NCBI RefSeq assembly: GCF_018688095.1
Contig: NZ_CP061311.1
Coordinates: 1,768,120 to 1,832,119, forward strand
Length of the DNA: 64,000 nt
DNA from: Polynucleobacter sp. AP-Titi-500A-B4
Lineage (GTDB): Bacteria; Pseudomonadota; Gammaproteobacteria; Burkholderiales; Burkholderiaceae
Direction of reading: 5' to 3'
Position numbers and translations under genes: made by a program. The notes beneath the pieces were generated by a model. The model saw only the letters and a list, made by a program, of their open reading frames with translations, ran no database searches and was not told the origin of the DNA. The stretch's first letter is position 1. Each line of letters opens with the position of its first letter. Positions 1 to 8,768 of this stretch are shown here, one piece after another.

Positions 1-1966
1 AGTCAATCTCAATCTTGGCTTAAAGGTTCCCCTATCGGGTTCTGCTGAAACCAATGTTGATCTGAAGTTAACGCTTCCTGGCAATAAAGCGGAATGGGGC
101 AGCATTCCGCCGTTTGAAAATCTCAAAGGCAATATCCGGATCACCGAGAACAACCCTGAATTTGAAGATATTTCCGCAAACTTTCTTGGTGGCTCGATCA
201 AAATTAGTAGCACTGACCAAAATAGTAATAAGCAAAATTTCAACATTACAGGCGACATTCAAGCTAATTTTGTAAAAGACTATTTCGCAAAAACTTCACG
301 CTCGCAACTTAGTCCAATACTGAATGCCATGAATGGCTCGGTTAAATATGATGGCACTATTAGCTTCAATAAATTAGGTAGCGACTCTAATATCCATTTT
401 GATCTTCGGAACTGGTCAATGAATGCGCCACTTCCAGCTAAGAAATTAGCCGGGACCCCCTTGTCCGGAAACGTCAACATAAAAACTTTCAGCAATGACA
501 AAACAAGCCCTAATCAACTGAGCTGGACTGGAAAAATTGGTGATCTCTACACCATCCAGGGGGTTCTGAATCACGATGATGAGCTACGTTATGGTCTTGG
601 GATTGGCGCGGTACCTAGCCTTCCCCAACAAGGCTTTCACCTGAGCCTTATCAGCAACGAACTCAACCTCGATGCATGGCAGGATTTCCTAGAATCCAAG
701 ACAGTTGCGCGAGTGCAAGATACAGAAGCAAGTTCTAGCAATGTTCAAATTACTGCGCAGGTCAAAAAGCTGACATTACTGGAGCGTCATTGGCAAGATG
801 TGAATGTCGTCGCAAATAAAAAGAAGGGTGCGTGGGAAATGCGGTTGGGCTCGCAACAAGCTGCGGGCCAAATTCAATACTATGAGGCTGATAAGACCAA
901 CACTAGTGGCCTTATCAGCGGACGCCTTACCAAACTCAAAATCCCTGAGTCAATCCCTGATCCTACTGCAAATACAGCCACCAAGAAACCAGTAAGTCCT
1001 GCTTTAATTCCCAGCCTAGATTTAACGATCGATGATCTCTCCTGGTCAAAAGCGCAACTTGGTCAGGTCAAACTGAAAACTAGGACGAATGAAAACACTT
1101 TGAAAGTGGATTCTATTCAGTCCAATAATCCACAGGGCTCAAGTACTGTCACAGGCCAATGGATTGGAGCAACAAAAAACACCGTTGATCATAGCGTTCT
1201 CAATATCAATATGGACGTTAAGGACGCTGGTCAAATTATTGCGCATTGGACTGCCCAAAAATCCATTGAAGGTGGTCAAGGAAAAGTGAGTGCGAATGCG
1301 GAGTGGGATGGTTCACCCTTTAATCCAAAGTTCGAAACCCTCTCAGGAAAGGCCAGTCTTAATCTTGAAAAGGGACGCCTACTGGAAGTGAACACTAGTG
1401 GCGCAAAGCTTTTAGATGTTCTTAGCCTCCAGAGCTTATTTAGATTTGCAACATTAGACCTACAAGGCAGTCTAGGCAATATTGTGACTAAGGGCACGCC
1501 CTTTAACTCCATTACAAGCAACTTTGATATTAGTAATGGTGTTGCCCAAACCAATCAATTTAATATGAACCTTGATCAAGCACGCGTAGCGATGAGTGGT
1601 CAAATTAATATTCCAAAACAGACGCAGGATTTACGGATCACGATCTTCCCTACGATTGACGCTACTGCAGGTTCGCTTGCTGCCTTTGCAATCAACCCGA
1701 TCGTCGGCTTAGGCGCTTTAGTTGGCCAGTACCTTCTGACAAGTCAGATCAACCGTAGCCTGCAATCAGATTATTTAGTACAAGGCTCTTGGGACGACCC
1801 CGAGATCGTGCCCTTGGATCAAAAAGGTCAGCCAATAGATTCTAAAACGTTTAATTCTATTCGCAGCAAAGAATTGCTCAAAGAACAGAGCAAGCCTAGC
1901 TCCAATACCACCCCAAACTCAGCACCCCAAAATAATTTAGGCAGTCCCGCTAAAACTTCCAACTAA
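1..1966 (+). CDS. yhdP: YhdP-like AsmA-clan envelope protein, C-terminal part (5' end outside window)
   Basis: The frame is open from base 2, so only the last ~654 residues are present and the start lies upstream. The sequence is beta-rich, with many short hydrophilic strands typical of the repeating-groove AsmA clan. Near the C-terminus come a conserved 'LLDVLSLQSLF' block, then a 'TIFPTID' strand and a hydrophobic 'AINPIVGLGALVGQ' segment. The tail is Ser/Pro/Asn-rich and looks disordered. Full-length YhdP proteins are about 1,200-1,300 residues, anchored in the inner membrane and spanning the periplasm, where they are implicated in phospholipid transfer to the outer membrane. The next gene starts 6 bp downstream, suggesting co-transcription. 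Family placement rests on pattern resemblance. Confidence 0.8.
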   Translation, partial: VNLNLGLKVPLSGSAETNVDLKLTLPGNKAEWGSIPPFENLKGNIRITENNPEFEDISANFLGGSIKISSTDQNSNKQNFNITGDIQANFVKDYFAKTSRSQLSPILNAMNGSVKYDGTISFNKLGSDSNIHFDLRNWSMNAPLPAKKLAGTPLSGNVNIKTFSNDKTSPNQLSWTGKIGDLYTIQGVLNHDDELRYGLGIGAVPSLPQQGFHLSLISNELNLDAWQDFLESKTVARVQDTEASSSNVQITAQVKKLTLLERHWQDVNVVANKKKGAWEMRLGSQQAAGQIQYYEADKTNTSGLISGRLTKLKIPESIPDPTANTATKKPVSPALIPSLDLTIDDLSWSKAQLGQVKLKTRTNENTLKVDSIQSNNPQGSSTVTGQWIGATKNTVDHSVLNINMDVKDAGQIIAHWTAQKSIEGGQGKVSANAEWDGSPFNPKFETLSGKASLNLEKGRLLEVNTSGAKLLDVLSLQSLFRFATLDLQGSLGNIVTKGTPFNSITSNFDISNGVAQTNQFNMNLDQARVAMSGQINIPKQTQDLRITIFPTIDATAGSLAAFAINPIVGLGALVGQYLLTSQINRSLQSDYLVQGSWDDPEIVPLDQKGQPIDSKTFNSIRSKELLKEQSKPSSNTTPNSAPQNNLGSPAKTSN

Positions 1967-1972
1967 ATTCCT

Positions 1973-2797
1973 ATGAGCACATCGGCTACCCTGAAAATCG
2001 CATCTGTTCAAATGATCTCTTCTCCAGATCTTCAGGAAAATCTGGATATGGCAGGTAGATTAATTAGCGCTGCCGTTCAGGCTGGCGCGCAACTAGTCGT
2101 ACTCCCGGAATATTTTTGTATGATGGGCTTAAAAGATACTGACAAAGTCAATATCAGAGAGCGCTTTGGTAGCGGCCCAATTCAAGAACGTCTGGCCAGT
2201 TTTGCCAAAGACAATCAGATTTACTTGGTAGCAGGAACCATTCCTTTGGAATCAAAAGATCCAGGAAAAGTACTCAACACCATGCTGACATTCGATCCAG
2301 CTGGCAAACAAATCGGTCGGTACGACAAAATTCATCTGTTTGGTTTTCAAACTAAAACCGAGCGCTACCAAGAATCGGAAACTATTGAGGCAGGCAATAC
2401 GCCGGGGATACTCAAAATCTTCCACCAGAATCAAGAGTGGTCTTTTGGTCTGAGCATTTGTTATGACTTGAGATTTCCTGAACTCTATCGCGCAATGGGC
2501 GCTGTAGATTGCCATATCATTCCAGCGGCGTTCACGTACACCACCGGCATGAGCCATTGGGAAATTCTGTTGCGTGCTCGCGCCATAGAAAACCAATGCT
2601 ATGTTTTGGCCTCAGCACAAGGCGGCACCCATCTCAATCAACGACGCACTTGGGGTCACAGTATGCTGATTGACCCATGGGGCGCTATCTTGGCTGATTT
2701 ACCTGAAGGGGAAGGCTTTATCTCAGGGCTTCTCAGCAAAGAAAAATTAAACGAGGTACGCTCTCAATTACCAGCCCTTGCGCACCGCAAGCTTTAA
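1973..2797 (+). CDS. Carbon-nitrogen hydrolase (nitrilase superfamily, Nit1/deaminated glutathione amidase-like)
   Basis: 274 residues, the normal size for a single-domain nitrilase-superfamily amidase. The catalytic triad is visible: Glu46 in 'VVLPEYF', Lys119 in 'YDKIHLF' and Cys163 in 'SICYDLRFPELYR'. The 'CYDLRFPELYR' signature is typical of the Nit branch, whose members hydrolyse deaminated glutathione (a metabolite-repair role) or related omega-amides. There is no signal peptide, so the enzyme is cytoplasmic. It sits 6 bp after the yhdP-like gene and 20 bp before tldD, and the three probably form one transcript. The superfamily is certain; the exact substrate is inferred. Confidence 0.93.
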   Translation: MSTSATLKIASVQMISSPDLQENLDMAGRLISAAVQAGAQLVVLPEYFCMMGLKDTDKVNIRERFGSGPIQERLASFAKDNQIYLVAGTIPLESKDPGKVLNTMLTFDPAGKQIGRYDKIHLFGFQTKTERYQESETIEAGNTPGILKIFHQNQEWSFGLSICYDLRFPELYRAMGAVDCHIIPAAFTYTTGMSHWEILLRARAIENQCYVLASAQGGTHLNQRRTWGHSMLIDPWGAILADLPEGEGFISGLLSKEKLNEVRSQLPALAHRKL

Positions 2798-2817
2798 AGA
2801 AAGTTCTGCCGAATCAC

Positions 2818-4308
2818 ATGAATGCACCAGAAGCACTATTTCCAGCAAATTGGACAAAAGCCAAAAAGCAGGCGGATCTCATCAAGTTAGCCAAATCTAT
2901 TTTGCTTGAGCCAACAGGTTTATCAGAACAAGATCTCCATCGCACCTTTGGCAATATGTTCGCTCATCGTTTAGATGATGCCGATTTATATTTTCAACAT
3001 ACCCGCAGCGAGAGTTGGAGTCTTGAAGAGGGAATTGTGAAATCTGGTAGTTTTAATATTGATCAGGGTGTTGGAGTACGCGCCATCTACGGTGATAAAA
3101 CTGCATTTGCCTATTCTGATGAAATTAACTTAGAGGCTTTAAGTAAGGCCGCAAAAGCAACGCGCGTAATTGGGCCTGAAGGCGGCAAGCAAGCAGTAGC
3201 GAGCAAGTTATTCAACCCTGTATCGAATAAGTTGTACTCTGATCTAAACCCATTAGATTCATTGCAGCCTAAAGAAAAAATTGCTTTACTTGAAAGTATT
3301 GAACGTCGTGCGAAAGCCCGTGATCCTCGCATTATTCAAGTGATGGCGAGTCTTGCGGGTGAATTTGATGTCGTCTTAGTGGCAAGAGCGGATGGTTTGC
3401 TTGCGGCTGATATTCGTCCACTGGTACGCGTCTCCGTTCATGTGATTGCAGAACAAAACGGTCGTCGCGAATCTGGCTCTTCAGGTGGTGGCGCTCGCCA
3501 TGACTATCTTTACTTTGATGCAGACTTAATCAATCGCTATGTTGATGAAGCAGTAGATGGCGCACTCGTCAATTTAGAATCACGCCCTGCACCAGCAGGT
3601 CCTATGACCGTCGTAATGGGGCCAGGTTGGCCAGGCGTTCTTTTACATGAAGCAGTCGGTCATGGGCTTGAGGGCGACTTCAATCGCAAGGGCTCCTCTG
3701 CGTTTGCAGGCTGCATTGGTCAACGCGTTGCGGCCAAAGGCGTCACTGTAGTAGATGATGGAACTCTATCTGGTCGTCGTGGCTCCCTTAATATCGATGA
3801 TGAAGGCACTCCCACTCAATGCACTACCTTGATTGAGGATGGCATCCTAAAGGGCTATATTCAAGACAGTCTCAACGCACGACTCATGAATATGCCACTA
3901 ACAGGCAACGGACGCCGCGAAAGTTTTGCATCACTACCGATGCCCCGGATGACCAATACCTATATGTTGGCCGGCAAAGATGATCCTCAAGAGATTGTTG
4001 CCAGCATTAAGCGAGGTCTCTACGCAGTCAATTTTGGCAGCGGTCAAGTAGATATCACCAGCGGTAAATTTGTGTTTTCCGCCTCAGAAGCCTATTGGGT
4101 AGAAAATGGAAAAATCCAATACCCGGTCAAGGGCGCCACCATCATTGGGAGTGGTCCAGAGTCCTTAAAACAGGTCTCCATGATCGGTAATGACCTCAAA
4201 TTGGACGGCGGAGTTGGGGTTTGTGGCAAAGAAGGTCAAAGCGTTCCGGTCGGGGTTGGCCAGCCTACTTTAAGGATCGACAGCCTGACTGTTGGCGGCA
4301 CAGCCTGA
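2818..4308 (+). CDS. tldD: Metalloprotease TldD
   Basis: 496 residues, close to the usual ~480. The zinc-binding HExxxH motif is present as His277-Glu278...His282 in 'LLHEAVGHGLEGD', and the C-terminal half carries the conserved 'IEDGILKGYIQDSLNA' and 'TGNGRRESF' blocks. TldD forms a heterodimeric protease with TldE (PmbA), which degrades unfolded or modified peptides. No tldE/pmbA gene lies in the window, so the partner must be elsewhere. It follows the nitrilase-like gene by 20 bp in the same direction. The N-terminus is about 15-20 residues longer than in some homologues, but this is the only ATG close to the preceding stop. Confidence 0.97.
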   Translation: MNAPEALFPANWTKAKKQADLIKLAKSILLEPTGLSEQDLHRTFGNMFAHRLDDADLYFQHTRSESWSLEEGIVKSGSFNIDQGVGVRAIYGDKTAFAYSDEINLEALSKAAKATRVIGPEGGKQAVASKLFNPVSNKLYSDLNPLDSLQPKEKIALLESIERRAKARDPRIIQVMASLAGEFDVVLVARADGLLAADIRPLVRVSVHVIAEQNGRRESGSSGGGARHDYLYFDADLINRYVDEAVDGALVNLESRPAPAGPMTVVMGPGWPGVLLHEAVGHGLEGDFNRKGSSAFAGCIGQRVAAKGVTVVDDGTLSGRRGSLNIDDEGTPTQCTTLIEDGILKGYIQDSLNARLMNMPLTGNGRRESFASLPMPRMTNTYMLAGKDDPQEIVASIKRGLYAVNFGSGQVDITSGKFVFSASEAYWVENGKIQYPVKGATIIGSGPESLKQVSMIGNDLKLDGGVGVCGKEGQSVPVGVGQPTLRIDSLTVGGTA

Positions 4309-4338
4309 TATTGGCAAATTACGGCTTAAAATAGCCGC

Positions 4339-5463
4339 ATGAGCCAACAAAATACGAATCCCGCTAATTGGTACTCCGCCGTTGATAAAACGTCGGACAC
4401 CGACGATCAACGCATTGATAACATTTCTGTTCTGCCACCGCCAGAGCATCTGATTCGCTTCTTTCCAATCTCTGGAACACCGACTGAAACATTAATCAGC
4501 AAGACGCGTAAAAAGATCCGCGACATTATTCACGGAAAAGATGATCGCCTACTCGTCATCATTGGGCCTTGCTCGATTCATGATCCAAGAGCAGCATTGG
4601 AGTATTGCCAACGTCTCCTAGCTGAGCGTGAGCGCTTTGCTGGTGAATTAGAAGTTGTGATGCGCGTGTATTTTGAAAAGCCACGTACGACCGTTGGCTG
4701 GAAGGGTTTGATTAATGACCCCTACCTTGATGAGTCATATCGCATTGAAGAAGGTCTGCGCCTTGCTCGCCAAGTGCTCATGGAAATTAATCGCCTCGGC
4801 ATGCCAGCGGGCAGCGAATTCTTAGATGTCATTTCTCCACAATATATTGCTGACCTCATTTCTTGGGGTGCTATTGGTGCGCGCACAACTGAGAGCCAAG
4901 TACATCGCGAACTTGCTTCTGGTTTATCTGCGCCGATCGGATTTAAGAATGGCACTGATGGGAACATCAAAATCGCAACAGATGCAATTCAAGCGGCAGG
5001 TCGTCCACATCACTTCTTGTCTGTTCACAAAAATGGTCAGGTATCGGTTGTGGAAACGAAAGGTAATAAAGATTGCCACGTGATTCTACGTGGTGGCAAA
5101 GAACCTAACTATGAAGCAAAATTTGTTCAGTCAGCATGCTCTGAGCTTGAGGCTGGTAAGCTTCGCGCCAGTTTGATGGTTGATTTGTCGCATGCTAACT
5201 CCAGTAAGAAACATGAGCGTCAAATTGTTGTTGCAGATGATGTTGCCAAGCAAATCGAATCTGGTTCACATCAGATTTTTGGTGTCATGATTGAAAGTCA
5301 TCTCAATGACGGTGCTCAGAAATTCACACCGGGCAAAGATGATCCTAGCAAGCTGGAATACGGCAAGAGCATTACCGATGCCTGCATTAATTGGGATGAT
5401 TCAGTTCAGGTATTAGAGCGTCTTGCCGCTGCAGTTAAAAAACGCAGAAGCAAGAAAAAGTGA
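4339..5463 (+). CDS. aroG: 3-deoxy-7-phosphoheptulonate (DAHP) synthase, class I
   Basis: Condenses phosphoenolpyruvate with erythrose 4-phosphate, the first committed step of the shikimate pathway to aromatic amino acids. The 374 residues include 'VIIGPCSIHD' (metal-binding Cys), 'YFEKPRTTVGWKGLINDP' (PEP-binding Lys/Arg), 'IGARTTESQVHRELASGL' and 'DLSHANSSKKHERQ', all hallmarks of the class I AroF/G/H family. The N-terminal extension (about 30 residues before the barrel) is the kind that carries the feedback site, but which aromatic acid inhibits it cannot be read from sequence. It is followed by a convergent gene 50 bp away and a weak terminator-like hairpin. The lysine-rich tail is unremarkable. 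Confidence 0.97.
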   Translation: MSQQNTNPANWYSAVDKTSDTDDQRIDNISVLPPPEHLIRFFPISGTPTETLISKTRKKIRDIIHGKDDRLLVIIGPCSIHDPRAALEYCQRLLAERERFAGELEVVMRVYFEKPRTTVGWKGLINDPYLDESYRIEEGLRLARQVLMEINRLGMPAGSEFLDVISPQYIADLISWGAIGARTTESQVHRELASGLSAPIGFKNGTDGNIKIATDAIQAAGRPHHFLSVHKNGQVSVVETKGNKDCHVILRGGKEPNYEAKFVQSACSELEAGKLRASLMVDLSHANSSKKHERQIVVADDVAKQIESGSHQIFGVMIESHLNDGAQKFTPGKDDPSKLEYGKSITDACINWDDSVQVLERLAAAVKKRRSKKK

Positions 5464-5500
5464 TGTTGTAACTCGCTACAACTAATCAGCAGAAAGAATG

Positions 5501-5531
5501 AAAGAGGCAAATTTATTTAGTCTCTTTTTTT
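5501..5531 (+). terminator. Possible weak terminator after aroG
   Basis: AAAGAG at 5501-5506 pairs with CTCTTT at 5522-5527, and a run of T follows on the plus strand. The stem is short (6 bp) and the loop long (15 nt). It overlaps the last codons of the convergent gene, so it is only a candidate. Confidence 0.3.
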
Positions 5532-6082
5532 TCGTGCTTCCACAGTACATCTGTTCCACCTGCGGCACGATTGAGAATACGAGCAACGACAAAGAGAAGA
5601 TCTGATAAACGATTGACGTATTGACGAGGGGAATCATATAAAGGCTCTTCCCAGCCTAAGCGCACGATGGAGCGCTCTGCTCTTCTACAAACAGTGCGGC
5701 ATACATGAGCTTGTGCTGCAGCACGCGTTCCGCCAGGCAAAATAAATTCTGTTAGTGGTGGCAATTCCTTGTTGTATTTCTCTAGCCAGATATCCAATTG
5801 GGCTACATGATCAGGATTCAGTAACTTGTAGTTTGGAATACAGAGTTCACCACCTAAATCAAATAAATCATGTTGAATCTGTAAAAAGAGGGCACTCAAC
5901 TCTTCGGCAATGCTTGTGGGGAAGTCTTCGGTCATCAAAACACCGATTTCTGAGTTGAGCTCATCAACATCACCCATGGCGCAAATACGCAAATGATCCT
6001 TCTCAACGCGACTTCCGTCTCCCAGACCAGTCATGCCAGCATCGCCCGTTCTTGTGGCAATTTTTGATAGTCGATTTCCCAT
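5513..6082 (-). CDS. Cob(I)alamin adenosyltransferase, PduO type
   Basis: 189 residues. The N-terminal 'IATRTGDAGMTGLGDGSRV' is the ATP-binding signature of PduO/MMAB-type ATP:cob(I)alamin adenosyltransferases. The C-terminal 'CRRAERSIVRLG' and 'YVNRLSDLLFVVAR' complete the family pattern. The enzyme transfers the adenosyl group of ATP to cob(I)alamin, giving coenzyme B12 in the cytoplasm, and works as a trimer. No other cobalamin gene is near, which suits a salvage function. It lies between two plus-strand genes; its ATG is 18 bp from glcD in a divergent arrangement, so the promoters must overlap within a very short space or lie inside the genes. Confidence 0.95.
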   Translation of the reverse strand: MGNRLSKIATRTGDAGMTGLGDGSRVEKDHLRICAMGDVDELNSEIGVLMTEDFPTSIAEELSALFLQIQHDLFDLGGELCIPNYKLLNPDHVAQLDIWLEKYNKELPPLTEFILPGGTRAAAQAHVCRTVCRRAERSIVRLGWEEPLYDSPRQYVNRLSDLLFVVARILNRAAGGTDVLWKHEKKETK

Positions 6083-6100
6083 GAGCTTAATTATAGGTAA

Positions 6101-7615
6101 ATGGCTAAAATGATTGCTATGAATATGGTGACCCCGCCCCCCGATCTGGCCGCTATTAGCGCCCTTCAGTCCAAACTGGTTTCAGCCCTGCGCCCGATTC
6201 TTCCGGAATACGCCCTGCTTTGGGAGCCAGAAGACACGATTCCTTACGAATGTGATGGTTTGGCAGCCTATCGGCGCATGCCATTAGCTGTCGCCCTTCC
6301 AGAAACCGAAGAGCAAGTAGCTCAAATTCTGAAGATTTGTTTTGAAATGCAAATCCCAGTAGTGCCTCGTGGATCTGGTACTGGTCTGTCTGGCGGTGCA
6401 ATGCCCTTATCTCAGGGCCTCGTACTGTCACTCGCCAAATTAAAGAAGATTCTCAGTATTGACCCATTTACTCGCACTGCAGTGGTTCAGCCAGGAGTAC
6501 GTAATTTGGCGATCTCAGAAGCAGTAGGTCACTTAGGCTTGTACTACGCTCCAGATCCTTCATCACAAATTGCCTGCTCAATTGGTGGCAACGTCAATGA
6601 AAATTCTGGTGGTGTGCACTGCCTAAAATATGGTCTGACCTTACACAACGTCTTGCGAGTTCGTGGCGTTCTCATGAATGGCGAGATCATCGAATTTGGC
6701 AGCTTGGCTCCGGATTCTCCAGGCTTAGACTTACTAGCAATCATGATGGGTAGCGAGGGCATGCTTGCTGTAGTGACCGAAGTAACCGTGAAGTTGGTTG
6801 CCAAACCAAAACTAGCCCGCGTCATTATGGCGAGCTTTGACGATATTGAAAAAGGTGGCAATGCCGTTGCCGCTATTATTGCTGCTGGCATTATTCCTGC
6901 AGGCTTAGAAATGATGGATAAGGCTACTACTCGGGCAGTAGAAGAGTTTGTTCATGCAGGCTATGACTTAGACGCAGCCGCTATTTTGCTTTGTGAGTCA
7001 GATGGCACACCAGAAGAAGTTGCCGAAGAAATTGAACGCATGACCAAGGTACTTGAGCAAGCGGGTGCAAGCGGCATTCAAATCTCCAAAGATGAAACTG
7101 AGCGTTTGAAGTTTTGGAGTGGTCGCAAGAACGCTTTCCCCGCTGCAGGCCGCTTAGCCCCTGACTATTACTGTATGGACGGTACGATTCCGCGTCGTCA
7201 CATTGCTACATTACTAAAGCGCATTCAAGGCATGGAAGAAAAATATGGTCTTGGTTGCTTGAACGTTTTCCATGCAGGTGATGGCAATATGCATCCACTC
7301 ATTTTGTTTAATGGTGCCGATCAAGAAGAATGGCATCGCGCTGAAGAATTTGGCACAGAAATATTGGAAGCATGTGTAGAGCTGGGTGGCACTATCACTG
7401 GTGAGCACGGTGTGGGTATCGAAAAGATCAATTCGATGTGTGTGCAGTTTGGAGAAGGTGAGCGTGAATCCTTCTGGGGCGTCAAAGCGGCATTTGACCC
7501 AGAAAAACTTCTTAATCCAGATAAGGCTATTCCTACTTTGAGCCGTTGTGCTGAGTATGGCCGTATGCGCATTAGTGGCGGCAATCTGCCTCACCCAGAA
7601 TTGGAGCGCTTTTAA
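6101..7615 (+). CDS. glcD: Glycolate oxidase FAD subunit GlcD
   Basis: Flavin subunit that oxidises glycolate (or D-lactate-like 2-hydroxy acids) to glyoxylate. 504 residues. The PCMH-type FAD motif 'PRGSGTGLSGGA' is at about residues 88-100. The C-terminal cap carries 'NVFHAGDGNMHPLI' and 'TGEHGVGIEK', both diagnostic of the GlcD/D-LDH family. Several in-frame ATGs lie close together (6101, 6110, 6119), so the start is uncertain by a few codons; 6101 is preceded closely by AGG. The stop shares a base with the glcE start, so translation is coupled. Context with glcE and glcF makes the three-subunit glycolate oxidase clear. Confidence 0.97.
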   Translation: MAKMIAMNMVTPPPDLAAISALQSKLVSALRPILPEYALLWEPEDTIPYECDGLAAYRRMPLAVALPETEEQVAQILKICFEMQIPVVPRGSGTGLSGGAMPLSQGLVLSLAKLKKILSIDPFTRTAVVQPGVRNLAISEAVGHLGLYYAPDPSSQIACSIGGNVNENSGGVHCLKYGLTLHNVLRVRGVLMNGEIIEFGSLAPDSPGLDLLAIMMGSEGMLAVVTEVTVKLVAKPKLARVIMASFDDIEKGGNAVAAIIAAGIIPAGLEMMDKATTRAVEEFVHAGYDLDAAAILLCESDGTPEEVAEEIERMTKVLEQAGASGIQISKDETERLKFWSGRKNAFPAAGRLAPDYYCMDGTIPRRHIATLLKRIQGMEEKYGLGCLNVFHAGDGNMHPLILFNGADQEEWHRAEEFGTEILEACVELGGTITGEHGVGIEKINSMCVQFGEGERESFWGVKAAFDPEKLLNPDKAIPTLSRCAEYGRMRISGGNLPHPELERF

Positions 7616-8760
7616 TGACCGCTCCTAATTCAACGATAGAAAGTTTTCGTGAGCAGATTCTCAATGCAGCCAATAATAAAACTTCACTTTCCATTGAAGG
7701 TGGAGGCACGAAAGCTTGGTACGGAAATACTAATTCCAATGCGAAATTAAATACGCGCCCCTATTCCGGCATCTTGGAATACCAACCTGAAGAGTTAGTG
7801 ATTACTGCTTGTGCTGGCACGCCACTCAAAGAAATTGAAGCGGCCCTCAAAGAAAAAAACCAAGTTCTCGCATTTGAGCCTCCCCACTTTGGGGAGCATG
7901 CCACTTTTGGCGGCGCAATTGCTGCAGGACTCGCAGGGCCCGGTCGCATCAGCGTTGGCAATTTTCGTGACTTTGTTCTAGGCGCTCGTATTCTGGACGG
8001 CAAGGGTCAAGACCTCTCCTTTGGCGGCAAAGTCATGAAGAACGTTGCGGGTTACGACGTCTCTCGTCTACTCCCAGGATCGATGGGAACGCTGTCTTTA
8101 TTACTTGAGGCATCAGTAAAAGTTTTACCAAAGCCTGCTGCTACAGCAACCTTACGTTGCCAAATCCCTCAAGAGAAAGCATTGAAGGTTCTCAATGAAT
8201 GGGCAGGTCAGCCCCTCCCTCTATCAGCAAGCTGCTGGATTGGCAATGGCAAGGATACTGATGGTGAATTAACGATTCGCTTGGCAGGTGCTGCTGCTGC
8301 AGTAAAGGCCGCCATTCCTTTGATGAGTTCTTTAGTACTTGCCAAGGAAATCGACCCAACGATAGCTGAAGTTTTTTGGAATGATTTGCGCGAGCAAAAA
8401 CTTTTACCATTCACCAATCTCGGCGCTGATCAAACCCTCTATCGCCTAGCCCTACCTGCAGTATGTGGACCACTGGCAGTACCAAACTCTGAAGATAATC
8501 TTGTTCTCGAATGGCATGGCCAACAACGCTGGATCAAAGCAAATGGTGATGAAGCAACATTTGCTGCCATCAAACTATTGGCCACTAATCATGGCGGTCA
8601 TGCAACGCGATTTAAACAAGGCAGCAATGTAGATCCATCTTTTGAGCGCTTTACTTTGCTGAGCGAGCAAGCGCACTCTAAAGCTCTTGAAGCAGTACAA
8701 GCACGCCTAAGATTGGCTTTTGATCCGGCCAGTGTATTTGCCACTAAACGTCTTCCATAA
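7615..8760 (+). CDS. glcE: Glycolate oxidase subunit GlcE
   Basis: 381 residues. A second PCMH-type FAD-binding subunit of glycolate oxidase, shorter than GlcD. It shows 'FEPPHFGEHATFGGAIAAGL' and 'FGGKVMKNVAGYDVSRLLPGS', a block highly typical of GlcE. Its ATG overlaps the last base of the glcD stop codon, and glcF begins 8 bp after its stop, so the three subunits should be made together. Active oxidase needs all three subunits; electrons are expected to pass to the quinone pool. No anomaly is visible. Confidence 0.97.
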   Translation: MTAPNSTIESFREQILNAANNKTSLSIEGGGTKAWYGNTNSNAKLNTRPYSGILEYQPEELVITACAGTPLKEIEAALKEKNQVLAFEPPHFGEHATFGGAIAAGLAGPGRISVGNFRDFVLGARILDGKGQDLSFGGKVMKNVAGYDVSRLLPGSMGTLSLLLEASVKVLPKPAATATLRCQIPQEKALKVLNEWAGQPLPLSASCWIGNGKDTDGELTIRLAGAAAAVKAAIPLMSSLVLAKEIDPTIAEVFWNDLREQKLLPFTNLGADQTLYRLALPAVCGPLAVPNSEDNLVLEWHGQQRWIKANGDEATFAAIKLLATNHGGHATRFKQGSNVDPSFERFTLLSEQAHSKALEAVQARLRLAFDPASVFATKRLP

Positions 8761-8768
8761 GTATTTCT